Shown one piece after another: positions 47,657 through 56,696 of a DNA stretch of 64,000 nucleotides. A model generated the notes under the pieces. The model did no database searches and was not told where the DNA came from. It saw nothing but the letters and a program-made list of their open reading frames with translations. The stretch lies in contig JAJZDX010000005.1 in NCBI GenBank assembly GCA_021805865.1, positions 102,763 to 166,762 of the forward strand. Direction: 5' to 3'. Origin of the DNA: Pseudomonadota bacterium. GTDB lineage: Bacteria > Pseudomonadota > Gammaproteobacteria > Steroidobacterales > Steroidobacteraceae. The position numbers and the translations under genes were made by a program. Numbering within the stretch: position 1 is the stretch's first letter; every line of letters begins with the position of its first letter.

Positions 47657-49081
47657 GTGATATTCGACTCCACCAATGCCCATCTCGTGCCGATCGCCGG
47701 CCGCGCGATGCTGTTGCACATTCCCACCACGGCGCTGTTCGAGCTGGATGAGATGGGCATGGAGGTGCTGAGGCTCGTGCAGGCCGACCGGAGCCTGGAT
47801 GCCGGGCGGATCCAGGCGAGACTCTCGGGCCGTTTTTCGGCCCAGGCGGTGGGCGAACTCATCGGGCAGCTGATCCGGCTTGAGGTCCTGCGGCACGAGG
47901 GCGCGAACCGGCCGATCAACCCTTCCGGAGTCCACGTCGACGCCTATCCGCTGAGCACCATCGTTCTCAATGTCAACACCGGATGCAATCTCGCGTGCCG
48001 CTATTGCTACAAGGAGGACCTGGACATACCCGCCGCAGGACGACGCATGGAATTCGCTGTGGCGGCGCGCAGTGTCGATTTGCTCTTCTCGCAGGGGCAG
48101 GGGCGGCAGCGGGTGGGGATCGTGTTCTTCGGCGGCGAGCCGCTCACCAACATGCCGCTGATTCGCCAGGTGGTGGAGTACGCCGAGGCGCGGGCGGAGG
48201 CGCTCGGCAAGACGGTGGATTTTTCCCTCACGACCAACGCCACGCTGCTCACGGAGGAGCTGATCGACTACTTCGATGCGCACCGCTTCGGGCTTTCGGT
48301 GAGCATCGATGGGCCACGGGCCGTGCACGACCGCAACCGCCGCACGGTAGGCGGGCACGGCACCTATGAGGTGGTGGCCCGCAAAGTGCGCATGCTGCTG
48401 GCGCGGTACCGCGCAAAGCCGGTGGGTGCCCGAGTGACGCTGACCGCAGGCACGACGGACGTCGAGGCCATCCATGAGCATCTTCGCGACCGGCTCGGCT
48501 TCCACGAAGTCGGCTATGCGCCCGTGACCGCCGCCGACGAGGCCGGTCATGCGCTCTCGGAGGCGGAGCTTGCCGAGGTGTACGCCGGCTTCGAGCGCCT
48601 CGGCGGCCAATACCTGGCCGCGGCGCTCGCGGGAAGAAACACCGGATTCTCGAACCTGCACCAGCTGATGACGGATCTGCACGAGGGTCGACGCAAGACG
48701 CTGCCGTGCGGGGCCGGGGTGGGGCTGCTCGCCGTCGATCACCAAGGGGGCCTCAACCTGTGTCACCGGTTCGCCGGGTCCGAATTGCCGACCTTCGGCA
48801 GCGTCCAGCAGGGCATCGCCTCGGACAGGCTCGGCGCTTTCCTCGAGCGCGCAGCGGATCGCAGTGGCACGCATTGCGCGACCTGCCACATCCGCAATCT
48901 GTGCGCCGGCGGTTGCTATCACGAGTCCTGGGTGCGCTACGGCGATCCCCATCATCGCACGTATCACTACTGCAACCTGCTCAGGCGCTGGGTCGATTTC
49001 GGCATCCGCGTGTACGCCGAGATCAGCACCCGCAACCCCAAGTTCTTCAGCGCCCACATCGAGCCGAGGAGAGCCGCATGA
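47657..49081 (+). CDS. qhpD: Radical SAM thioether-forming enzyme of QHNDH
   Basis: QhpD makes the three Cys-to-Asp/Glu methylene thioether bridges inside the small subunit QhpC. The 474-residue protein has an N-terminal peptide-recognition region, the radical SAM triad CNLACRYC (Cys110, 114, 117), GGEP at the SAM-binding strand, and a C-terminal SPASM-type Cys-rich domain ([30 protein letters not shown]). The start is GTG. The stop overlaps the ATG of its substrate gene qhpC, consistent with co-translation of enzyme and substrate. Confidence 0.95.
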   Translation: MIFDSTNAHLVPIAGRAMLLHIPTTALFELDEMGMEVLRLVQADRSLDAGRIQARLSGRFSAQAVGELIGQLIRLEVLRHEGANRPINPSGVHVDAYPLSTIVLNVNTGCNLACRYCYKEDLDIPAAGRRMEFAVAARSVDLLFSQGQGRQRVGIVFFGGEPLTNMPLIRQVVEYAEARAEALGKTVDFSLTTNATLLTEELIDYFDAHRFGLSVSIDGPRAVHDRNRRTVGGHGTYEVVARKVRMLLARYRAKPVGARVTLTAGTTDVEAIHEHLRDRLGFHEVGYAPVTAADEAGHALSEAELAEVYAGFERLGGQYLAAALAGRNTGFSNLHQLMTDLHEGRRKTLPCGAGVGLLAVDHQGGLNLCHRFAGSELPTFGSVQQGIASDRLGAFLERAADRSGTHCATCHIRNLCAGGCYHESWVRYGDPHHRTYHYCNLLRRWVDFGIRVYAEISTRNPKFFSAHIEPRRAA

Positions 49082-49419
49082 GTGGACTGAAATCCGTCAA
49101 TCACAAGGCCGATCTGCTGCTCGAGGCGGCCGAATCGGGGCACGTGGAGGAAGTCTCCGCGATGGAGACCGTGGCCGGATGCGTCACAACCTTCGATCCG
49201 GGCTGGGAGGTGGATCCGTTCGGCGGCGTGGCCTCGTTGTGTCAGCCGATGGAGGCCGATCTGTACGGATGTTCCGACCCCTGTTGGTGGCCGGCGCAGG
49301 TGCCGGACACCATGAACACCTACCCGAACTGGCAGGACGGCAAGCCTTCGGCGCAGCACGACTGGCGCGAGCTCAATCCCGTGTACCCCAATACCAACGC
49401 CGTTTTTCCCAAGAAATGA
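49078..49419 (+). CDS. qhpC: QHNDH gamma subunit precursor carrying CTQ
   Basis: The 113-residue precursor of the CTQ-bearing subunit. A 28-residue leader, without a Sec signal, precedes the mature part starting near Met29. All crosslink residues known from the Pseudomonas and Paracoccus structures align by offset 28: Cys35-Glu44, Cys55-Asp61, Cys69-Asp77, and Cys65-Trp71 for CTQ. The [13 protein letters not shown] core is intact. The leader ([15 protein letters not shown]) should be the recognition element for QhpD and QhpG and be removed by QhpE. The ATG overlaps the qhpD stop. Confidence 0.97.
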   Translation: MSGLKSVNHKADLLLEAAESGHVEEVSAMETVAGCVTTFDPGWEVDPFGGVASLCQPMEADLYGCSDPCWWPAQVPDTMNTYPNWQDGKPSAQHDWRELNPVYPNTNAVFPKK

Positions 49420-49446
49420 GGCGTAAGTCGGCTGCAGAGGACTGAT

Positions 49447-50556
49447 ATGAACTTGAAATTCCTTGTGCCGGTGGCGCTCGCCGGTCTGCTGGCGGGCTGC
49501 GGCTCAGTGCTTTCGCCCGGACACGCTTCGCACGATTTCATCGTGACCGGCGCAGCTCCGGATCATCTCTTCGTCATCAATCCGCGCACGCGGAAGGTCG
49601 TGTCGGATTTCACGATACCAGATGCGCACGATTATGTGAGCGTCATCGTCCCCTCTCCGAACGGGAAGGTGGCGTATGTTCTGGTCAACCGGACGCGGAG
49701 CATCGCCGGGATCAATCTGCGCACCGGCAAGGAGGTCTTTCGCGCGAACCTCGAGTCTCCCGGCGAGCGCTTGACTTGCATGTATGCGTTCGATGTCACG
49801 CCGGACGGGAAGGAGCTGATCGTCTACGTGTACCGAACGCGCCTGGAGATCGACCAGTACAAGGTTCAGGCGCCACGGTTCCTCATATTCAGCACCGCGG
49901 GCGGTCTGCACGCCAAGCCTCTGCGGGAGTTTCCGGCGCCACGCAGGGTGCAGATGGTCCTCGCGAAGAAGGACGGCCGCAGCTTCTTTGCGATCGGGTT
50001 CAATCTGTACGAATATGATCTGAAGACCGGACGGCTCATCAAGAGGCGCGGCATACTCGACTGGCATCGCCCGCACCACCTGCGACCGGATATGCTGGCG
50101 TTCTGGCCGGTCACCGAGCCCACGGGCATCTTTTCCAGCCCGGTCTATTCGACCCTGACCGGGCCGGGAACGCCTTCCGGTGGGGTGCCGGAAACGTCTC
50201 TGCTGACCCTGAATCTGCACAATGGTCACCTGGCCTATCACGACATCGGCAGGACGGATGCTTTGATCTTCTCCACCGTCATCGGCCCGCAGCGAAAGTG
50301 GGCATACGGCGCCTACACGCAGCTTACGAAGATCAAGCTCGATGGCGCGCACTGGCGGGTGGCTGACCGGGTGAATCTGCCGCACACGTATTACTCAGTT
50401 AACATCTCTCCGAACGGCAAGGACGTCTACGTGGGAGGGACGATGTGCGACGTCATCATCTATGACGCACGGACCATGCGCGAGAAGGGCGACGTTCGAT
50501 TGCCAGGATGTGATGACCAGGCGACGGCGACGCTGCGTGTCATAGAGCGGCGGTAA
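49447..50556 (+). CDS. qhpB: Quinohemoprotein amine dehydrogenase beta subunit
   Basis: The beta subunit is a seven-bladed propeller that forms part of the active-site cavity. The 369-residue precursor has an N-terminal signal with an unusual lipobox-like LLAGC, so lipid anchoring is possible but unproven. Blade repeats are visible: PDHLFVINPRTRKVVSDFTIP, SPNGKVAYVLVNR, ISPNGKDVYVGGTMCDVIIYDARTM. It follows qhpC by 27 bp, giving the standard A-D-C-B order. Confidence 0.92.
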   Translation: MNLKFLVPVALAGLLAGCGSVLSPGHASHDFIVTGAAPDHLFVINPRTRKVVSDFTIPDAHDYVSVIVPSPNGKVAYVLVNRTRSIAGINLRTGKEVFRANLESPGERLTCMYAFDVTPDGKELIVYVYRTRLEIDQYKVQAPRFLIFSTAGGLHAKPLREFPAPRRVQMVLAKKDGRSFFAIGFNLYEYDLKTGRLIKRRGILDWHRPHHLRPDMLAFWPVTEPTGIFSSPVYSTLTGPGTPSGGVPETSLLTLNLHNGHLAYHDIGRTDALIFSTVIGPQRKWAYGAYTQLTKIKLDGAHWRVADRVNLPHTYYSVNISPNGKDVYVGGTMCDVIIYDARTMREKGDVRLPGCDDQATATLRVIERR

Positions 50557-50586
50557 GCGCGGGTGAGCCCGGTCCGGAAGTTGCCC

Positions 50587-52260
50587 ATGAGCTTCAATTG
50601 GTTATGGCCATACGTCCGGCGTCATCGGCGCGCGATTCTGGCGGTGATGGCTCTGGCGGCCCTCACGTCGGCACTCTCGGCCGTGCAGCCGTATCTGTCG
50701 AAGCTCATCATCGACGACGGTCTGCTCGGCAAGCACTTCGATCTGCTGGCCGAGCTCTGCGCCGCCATCGTCGCGCTGGCGGCCTGCGGGTTCGCGCTGG
50801 GGGCCCTGAACCGGCTGCTGTATGTCCGTGTCTCGGGAAAGATTCTGTTCGCGATCCGGGAGGACGTCTACTCCCACATTCTGAGTCTTCCACCCCGCTT
50901 CTTCCGGATCCGTCCGGTCGGGGACATCGTCACGCGCCTCGACGGAGATGTCGCCGAGATCCAGCGTTTCAGCACCGACTCGGTGCTGGCAGTCGTCAAC
51001 GGGGTGCTGCTGCTGATTTTCTCCGCCGCCATCATGGCGGCGATGAGCCCCGGTCTGACGGTGGTCGCAGCCTGCATATTGCCACTGCATCTGCTCTTGC
51101 GGCATCGGGCGCGGCGGCACGTTTCCGACAGCACGCGCGAGGTGCGGGAGTCGCGAAGCGTCATCACGCATTTCCTGGTCGAGACGCTTGGCGCGGCGAA
51201 GGCGGTGCAGAGCGCGGGCGCCGAGCGCTGGGAGCGGGATCGCCTGAGCGGCTTGAACCAGGGGTTGCTGCGCCGGGTCATCCGCCAGCAGCTCGTCGGG
51301 TACACGATCGGCGCGCTGTCGAGCCTGCTGTCCCATTTGACTACAGCCATCGTGTTCATCATCGGTGGGTGGGAGGTGATCCACGGATCGCTCACGGTGG
51401 GTACCCTGGTGGCCTTTACGGCCTACCTGGCACGGGGCACGAACTCTGCGACCTCGCTGATGGGGCTCTACACCGCGTATCAGCGCGCCGTTGTGAGTCT
51501 GAAGCGTGTGCAGGAATTGAGGGATGCCGAGCCCATGCGAGCTCGCAGTGCGGGCTCGCGTTCCCTTGCGGCGCGCTCGGGTCCGATCCGGTTCCAGGAC
51601 GTGAGCTTCCGCTACCCGGAAAGCGAGCAGGCGCTGTTCGAGGATCTTACGCTCGACATCGCCGCAGGATCCAAAGTGGTTCTGTTTGGCGAGTCGGGGG
51701 TGGGTAAATCCACCCTGGTCGATTTGCTGCGCGGTTTTGCCCGGCCGGACTCGGGACAGATTCTTCTCGATGGAGTGGATCTATCCGATTTCGACCTGCA
51801 GTCAGTTCGGCGTCGCATCGCGGTGCTGGAAACCGATCCATTGCTGTTTCGCGGCACTATCCTTGACAATGTCCAGTACGGGCACTTCGATGCGCCGACG
51901 GACCGGGTGCTCGAAGTGGCGAGGCAGACGGGAGTCGAGCCATTCGTATCGACGCTCCCGGAAGGCTACACCACCGAGCTCGGCTCCCGCGGGGCGGGCC
52001 TGTCCACGGGTCAGCGGCAGAGGATTGCCGTTGCCCGCTCGCTCCTCGGCTCGCCCTTTGCGCTGGTGCTCGATGAGGCAACCAGCAACCTGGATATGGC
52101 CGCGTGCCACGCCATGCACGCGCTGATCGACCGCCATTTCGAGCAACAGACCCGCATCGTGATTACCCACTCCCCGGATGCCGTACCGCGAGCGGATCGC
52201 ATTTTGGAGCTGCGCGACGGCCGAATCACGGAGAGAGAGTGTGCCAGCGCGTATGCCTGA
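50587..52260 (+). CDS. qhpF: ABC exporter of the QHNDH gamma subunit
   Basis: QhpF is a half-size ABC transporter that is proposed to move the crosslinked QhpC into the periplasm. The 557-residue protein has a six-helix membrane domain (to about residue 310) and an ATPase domain with Walker A FGESGVGKSTLVD, signature LSTGQRQRIAVARSLL and Walker B ALVLDEATSNLD. The ATG at 50587 follows a GGAAG site; an upstream GTG adds eight residues. Its C-terminus overlaps the start of qhpE. Confidence 0.92.
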   Translation: MSFNWLWPYVRRHRRAILAVMALAALTSALSAVQPYLSKLIIDDGLLGKHFDLLAELCAAIVALAACGFALGALNRLLYVRVSGKILFAIREDVYSHILSLPPRFFRIRPVGDIVTRLDGDVAEIQRFSTDSVLAVVNGVLLLIFSAAIMAAMSPGLTVVAACILPLHLLLRHRARRHVSDSTREVRESRSVITHFLVETLGAAKAVQSAGAERWERDRLSGLNQGLLRRVIRQQLVGYTIGALSSLLSHLTTAIVFIIGGWEVIHGSLTVGTLVAFTAYLARGTNSATSLMGLYTAYQRAVVSLKRVQELRDAEPMRARSAGSRSLAARSGPIRFQDVSFRYPESEQALFEDLTLDIAAGSKVVLFGESGVGKSTLVDLLRGFARPDSGQILLDGVDLSDFDLQSVRRRIAVLETDPLLFRGTILDNVQYGHFDAPTDRVLEVARQTGVEPFVSTLPEGYTTELGSRGAGLSTGQRQRIAVARSLLGSPFALVLDEATSNLDMAACHAMHALIDRHFEQQTRIVITHSPDAVPRADRILELRDGRITERECASAYA

Positions 52261-52945
52261 GCGTGCGTGGACGGTCGCTGTCTTCGATAGCGGCATCGCC
52301 GCTCTTCCGGGGCATGCCGTGATGCAGGTCAAGCGCTTCGTGGACGGGGGGGATCGGGTCCTCGAGGCGGCACCGCGCGAGGATCCGATAGGCCACGGCA
52401 CGGTCATCGCCGGCATTCTCGCTTCCTCGCCACAGCCGGTGCAGCTACTGATCGCACAGGTGCTGAATGAGCGGGGGCGCTGCACGGCGGCGGTGCTGGC
52501 CGCGGCGCTCGAGTGGGCGGTAGAGAGCCGGGCGCAGTTGCTGCATTTCAGCTTGGGACTCCCCGCTGACCGTGGCGTTCTGAGGGCCGCGATCGCCAGG
52601 GCAGTTGCGGCAGGCATGCTTGTCGTGGCCGCCGCGCCCGCTCGCGGCCTGGCAAGCTACCCCGCGTCCTATCCCGGGGTGATCCGTGCGACGGGAGATG
52701 CGCGCTGTGGCGCGGAGCAGATTTCATATCTCGGCACTGCCGGGACGGACTTCGGGGGCTGCCCCCTGCATCGCTCGCGGTCGGGGAAAGTGGCTCGAGG
52801 AGCCAGCGTGGGGGCGGCGTACCTGTCGCGGTTCGTCGTGACTCACCTAGTGGCCGGACTCCCGGATCCGACGACGCGTGAGGCCCTGATCCGGTTCGCC
52901 GCTTTCCATGGCCCGGAAAGACATCAGCCGGTGGCACGCGCTTGA
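52253..52945 (+). CDS. qhpE: Subtilisin-like leader protease of QHNDH
   Basis: QhpE is the cytoplasmic S8-family protease that cuts the leader off QhpC. The 230-residue protein is short for a subtilase and has no signal or propeptide. The triad is visible as Asp12 (VAVFDSG), His48 (DPIGHGTVIAG) and Ser185 (RGASVGAAY). The ATG overlaps the end of qhpF; the longer frame upstream runs inside qhpF and is rejected. Its stop overlaps the start of the next gene. Confidence 0.92.
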   Translation: MPERAWTVAVFDSGIAALPGHAVMQVKRFVDGGDRVLEAAPREDPIGHGTVIAGILASSPQPVQLLIAQVLNERGRCTAAVLAAALEWAVESRAQLLHFSLGLPADRGVLRAAIARAVAAGMLVVAAAPARGLASYPASYPGVIRATGDARCGAEQISYLGTAGTDFGGCPLHRSRSGKVARGASVGAAYLSRFVVTHLVAGLPDPTTREALIRFAAFHGPERHQPVARA

Positions 52946-53928
52946 CTGGCAGGCCGGCGGCCGTGGGGCAGACACCCGAGGCGAGCGCGCGAGGCCCCGG
53001 GCTGCGGGCGGTGAACCGCCCGGCGACAGTGCGGTGGGCGGTATCCTTCACCGAGCCGGACCGGCTGGTCCGTTTCCTCACCTCGCTGTGCGCCGCGGGG
53101 ACGGACTGGCCTCGCCTGTTGGGGCTCGATTTGCCCGAGTGGGCGCCAATGCCCGATCACCAACGGGTCTCGCGCATCCATTTTGGCAACGAGTTCTGCG
53201 AGAGACTGCTGCCCTCGGCGAGGGAGCTGCAGGCAGCGTTCGGCGCCACGAGCGCATCGGGGCTCGACTTTGGGCTCGCGCTTCCCATGTTGACGGATGG
53301 CGGCATCGAAGAAGCGGACGTGCTGCTGGCCATGCTGCCCGAGGGCACCGAGGTCACCGTGAACGATTGGGGGCTGATGCGGCGTCTCACGCGGCGCTTT
53401 CCCGGATTGAGACCGACCGCAGGCCGGCTCTTGTGCCGAATGCTGAAGGAGCCGCGCGCGCCTTCGGCCGCCTTTCTGGAGTTGGGGGGGCATGGATTCA
53501 TGACCGCGGGGCTGGAGAGGCTGCTCGAGCGGTTCGGAGTGGGCCGTCTCGAAATCGACGTACCGCCATTTGCCCGCAGCACGGACCTGTGTGCACAGCG
53601 AGGGCGAATTTCCGTACACACACCGTTCGGGTTCGCGACCACGGGCCGTATCTGCCGCATCGGCAATCTGCACCGCCCGATGGAACGTAAGTTCGCAACC
53701 GGCCACACCTGCGCGCGCGAGTGTCTGAGATACTGGTGGGAGTTGTCGGCCAGGCAGGAACCAGACGATGCGAGCATGAGGATCTTCCAGCGCGGCAACA
53801 CGATCTTCTATCGGCACACCGCGGCGATGACGCAAGCGCTCGCCGGGGCCGTTGCGGCGGGGTCGATCGATCGTATCGTGATATCGGGGGACTGCAATGC
53901 GGCTCGTCGCGCCGATCTCGGCGCCTGA
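52942..53928 (+). CDS. Peptidase-U32-family Fe-S protein, UbiV-like
   Basis: A protein of up to 328 residues resembling UbiV, partner of UbiU in O2-independent ubiquinone hydroxylation. Four Cys fit the UbiV [4Fe-4S] pattern: Cys86 in HFGNEFCERLL and Cys238, Cys257, Cys261 (C-X18-C-X3-C) near the C-terminus, followed by the family-like MRIFQRGNTIFYRH. The TTG start overlaps the qhpE stop; a start further in is possible because conservation begins near residue 28. It overlaps the next U32 gene by 32 bp. A role in CTQ maturation or quinone synthesis is inferred from position; no peptidase activity is implied. Confidence 0.75.
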   Translation: MTGRPAAVGQTPEASARGPGLRAVNRPATVRWAVSFTEPDRLVRFLTSLCAAGTDWPRLLGLDLPEWAPMPDHQRVSRIHFGNEFCERLLPSARELQAAFGATSASGLDFGLALPMLTDGGIEEADVLLAMLPEGTEVTVNDWGLMRRLTRRFPGLRPTAGRLLCRMLKEPRAPSAAFLELGGHGFMTAGLERLLERFGVGRLEIDVPPFARSTDLCAQRGRISVHTPFGFATTGRICRIGNLHRPMERKFATGHTCARECLRYWWELSARQEPDDASMRIFQRGNTIFYRHTAAMTQALAGAVAAGSIDRIVISGDCNAARRADLGA

Positions 53929-54904
53929 AGACATACCCGTCCTGGCACGGGCCGGCGCCGACGAGTTTTATTGCGGACTGGCGCCGCGCGAGTGGCAGGC
54001 GCGTTTCGGGCGCTCCACGCTGAACCGCCGGATGAGCGGCAACCTGCAGAGCTTCGAGGATCTGGCACGGACGATCGCCCTGGCGCACGAGCTCGGCAAG
54101 CGCGTGTCGGTAGCCTTCAACGCGCAGAGCTATTCGGCGGATCGGTGGAACGATCTGCTCGCGATGCTCGACCGAGTTGCCGCGAGCGGCGCCGATGCGG
54201 TGATCGTCGGCGACCTGGGGCTGCTGGCAGCGCTGTACGAGCGCCGCTTGCCGGTGCGCCTGCACTTGAGTTCGGTGGCCTCGTGCCATAATGCCCAGAC
54301 GGCGGAGCTGGCCGCCGATCTCGGTGCGGCGCGAGTGATCCTGCCGCGCCACGTGACGCTGGGCGAGATGCGCAGGATATGCCGTTCCATGCCCGCACTG
54401 GAATTCGAAGCCTTCGTGCTCAACGACGGCTGTGTGTTCGAGGAGGGCTCGTGCCACACGCTGCATCTGCCGGGGCCGCTCGGCGGGCCGATTTGCCTGC
54501 AGCGCTTTCATCACGAATATCACCGCAGTGACGGGGAAGCGCTTCGCGAGTCCGAGCTTGAACGGCTTCAATCCAACGACGAAGCCTGGGAAAAATGGCT
54601 CTGGTACATGTTCTCGTGCGGCTTTACCGTCACGGCGGAGGGACTCCCGCACGGTCCCTGCGGGCTATGCGCCATCCCGCAGCTTGCCGCCGCGGGCGTC
54701 GCGGCCGTCAAGATAGCGGGACGCGAGGGCCCGCTCGAGCGGCGGCTCAAGAGCGTCGAGATGACGCGGGCGGTGCTCGAGCGCAGTGCGGGTGCGGGCA
54801 AGCGGGAAGCGGCCGCCTTCGCCCGCGGTCTGCGCGGCAAGCCCGAGCTGTGCCAAAGCGGCTTCATGTGCTACTACCGGGAGGTCAGTCCGGGCTGCGA
54901 CTGA
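53897..54904 (+). CDS. Peptidase-U32-family Fe-S protein, UbiU-like
   Basis: A 335-residue U32-family protein resembling UbiU. The N-terminus (LVAPISAPEDIPVLARAGADEFYCGL) and FEAFVLNDGCVFEEGSCHTLH are typical. Cluster-type Cys are Cys179, Cys186, Cys200 and Cys255/Cys258, the last region leading into AAVKIAGREGPLERRL. It forms a gene pair with the UbiV-like gene upstream, as ubiU and ubiV do in E. coli. It closes the qhp operon; the shared regulatory element lies at its end. The ATG has a GGGGGA site nine bases upstream. Confidence 0.8.
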   Translation: MRLVAPISAPEDIPVLARAGADEFYCGLAPREWQARFGRSTLNRRMSGNLQSFEDLARTIALAHELGKRVSVAFNAQSYSADRWNDLLAMLDRVAASGADAVIVGDLGLLAALYERRLPVRLHLSSVASCHNAQTAELAADLGAARVILPRHVTLGEMRRICRSMPALEFEAFVLNDGCVFEEGSCHTLHLPGPLGGPICLQRFHHEYHRSDGEALRESELERLQSNDEAWEKWLWYMFSCGFTVTAEGLPHGPCGLCAIPQLAAAGVAAVKIAGREGPLERRLKSVEMTRAVLERSAGAGKREAAAFARGLRGKPELCQSGFMCYYREVSPGCD

Positions 54905-54969
54905 TACCAAAGTATCCCCCGCTTCCCGCCCAATGGATCATGGCATCCCCCCCCGGTTTGCCGATACTT
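54904..54969 (+). promoter_or_regulatory. Putative operator upstream of the aldehyde dehydrogenase (copy 2)
   Basis: Repeats the element found at 41986: ATACCAAAGTATCCCCCG (54904-54921), then CCGCCCAATGG and ATGGC with a one-base shift in spacing. A mirrored GATACTTT (54963-54970) gives a dyad with AAAGTATC at 54909-54916. It starts at the stop codon of the UbiU-like gene and lies about 75-140 bp before the aldehyde dehydrogenase start. Confidence 0.6.
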
Positions 54970-55044
54970 TGCCGTACCGGTATCCGAATGCCCGGCGGGA
55001 CCGGCAGAAGCATACCGGGTACAGGATGATGAGAGAGGGGCCCT

Positions 55045-56595
55045 ATGCCGGACACCATACGCAAGAGTTCAGTCGCAACGTCCGCTGCACTGGCCAATGA
55101 TCTGTCCAGCATTTCAACAGCCAATACGGCGTTTCTCGGCAGGCCCCACCGGCTGCTCATAGACGGCCGCTGGATCGATGCGGTGAGCGGCCGGACCTTC
55201 GAGGTGCGCGACCCCTCGAGCGACCGCGTCATCGCCAGCGTTGCCCAGGGCGAGGCAGTTGATATCGATCGGGCGGTGGCCGCGGCGCGCCGCGCCTTCG
55301 AGGACTCCGAATGGTCGCGCATGAAGCCCGTCGAACGGGAGCGCGTGCTGCATCGGATCGCGGACTTGGTGGAGCGTCATGCCGACGAGTTGGCTGAGCT
55401 CGAGGCCATCGATAACGGCAAGTCGATGGTGATGGCCCGTCACGTGGACGTGAAGCACGCCATCGAGGTCTGGCGGTATATGGCAGGCTGGCCCACCAAG
55501 CTCGAGGGGCAGACACTGCCGGTCTCGGGAACCCTCGTGCCCGGCCAGGAGTATGCCGCGTTCTCGCTGCGCGAGCCCGTGGGGGTGGTCGGTGCCATCA
55601 TCGCCTGGAACTTCCCGCTTTTGCTGGCAACCTGGAAGATCGCCCCGGCACTCGCCGCCGGCTGCACCGTGGTCTTGAAACCCGCCGAGGAAACGCCGCT
55701 GACCGCTTTGCGGCTCGGGGAGATCGTGCTCGAGGCGGGGCTGCCCGAAGGGGTGCTGAACATCGTTACCGGGATGGGTCCTACCGCGGGTGCGGCGCTG
55801 GCCGAGCATCCGGGCGTCGACAAGATCACCTTCACCGGCTCCACCGAAGTCGGCAGGCTCGTCGTACGTGCCGCTTCGGGAAACATGAAGAAAGTCACGG
55901 TCGAGCTCGGAGGCAAGTCGCCGGCGATCGTGCTCGATGACGCGGATCTCGACCAGGCCATCCCGGGAGTGACCTCTGGAATATTCTTCAATCAGGGCCA
56001 GGTGTGCTGCGCCGGCTCACGCCTGTACGTCGCCAAGCGGCACTTCGATCGTGTCCTCGAGGGCGTGGCCGAACGAGCGAAGGCAATGAAGCTTGGGCCC
56101 GCTCTGGACTCGGGTGCCGAGGTTGGACCGCTGGTCTCTGCCGTGCAGCGAGAGCGCGTCATGAGCTACATCGCCCAAGGCCTGGCGGCGGGTGCTTATG
56201 CGGCCGCGGGAGGACGGCAGGTCGAATCGCCGGGGTATTACGTTGAACCGACAGTCTTCGCGAACGTTTCCGACGATATGTCGATCACACGGGAGGAGAT
56301 CTTCGGGCCCGTCCTCGTGGTGAAGCCATTCGAGGACCTGGGGGAGATTGCGCGGCTCGCCAATGAGTCGATCTACGGTCTGGCAGCCAGCATTTGGACG
56401 CGCGACGTGAAAAAACTGTTCACGCTGGTGCCGAAGATCCGCGCCGGCACGGTGTGGGTCAATTGCCACAATATCCTCGATGCCACCATGCCATTCGGAG
56501 GGTACAAACAGTCGGGGTGGGGCCGGGAGCTGGGGCGCGAGGCGGTCTACTCGTGCCTTGAGAGCAAGTCCTTGTGCATCAATTATGCGATGTAG
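55045..56595 (+). CDS. NAD(P)-dependent aldehyde dehydrogenase
   Basis: A 516-residue aldehyde dehydrogenase. Family marks: GAIIAWNFPLLLATWKIAPALAAGC, FTGSTEVGR at the cofactor site, the general base Glu in KKVTVELGGKSP and the catalytic Cys region FNQGQVCCAGSR, then EEIFGPVLVVKPF and MPFGGYKQSGWGRELG. It resembles broad or phenylacetaldehyde-type enzymes; the exact substrate is undecided. Placement behind the qhp operon under the same promoter element makes the aldehyde from amine oxidation its likely substrate. Confidence 0.92.
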   Translation: MPDTIRKSSVATSAALANDLSSISTANTAFLGRPHRLLIDGRWIDAVSGRTFEVRDPSSDRVIASVAQGEAVDIDRAVAAARRAFEDSEWSRMKPVERERVLHRIADLVERHADELAELEAIDNGKSMVMARHVDVKHAIEVWRYMAGWPTKLEGQTLPVSGTLVPGQEYAAFSLREPVGVVGAIIAWNFPLLLATWKIAPALAAGCTVVLKPAEETPLTALRLGEIVLEAGLPEGVLNIVTGMGPTAGAALAEHPGVDKITFTGSTEVGRLVVRAASGNMKKVTVELGGKSPAIVLDDADLDQAIPGVTSGIFFNQGQVCCAGSRLYVAKRHFDRVLEGVAERAKAMKLGPALDSGAEVGPLVSAVQRERVMSYIAQGLAAGAYAAAGGRQVESPGYYVEPTVFANVSDDMSITREEIFGPVLVVKPFEDLGEIARLANESIYGLAASIWTRDVKKLFTLVPKIRAGTVWVNCHNILDATMPFGGYKQSGWGRELGREAVYSCLESKSLCINYAM

Positions 56596-56696
56596 CGGTG
56601 TTAAGATAGTTGCGGCTCGGCCGGGGACAGACCGGGAAACCGTCAAGACCCGCGGCGCCCCGGGTGCCGTGGGCCGGAGCGGGAATTCGAATTCGC

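Noticed and set aside
52942..54904. Calling the U32 proteins collagenase-like peptidases
   Set aside because: The family name is historical. The conserved Cys clusters match Fe-S hydroxylase-type members, and no peptidase catalytic residues can be pointed to.
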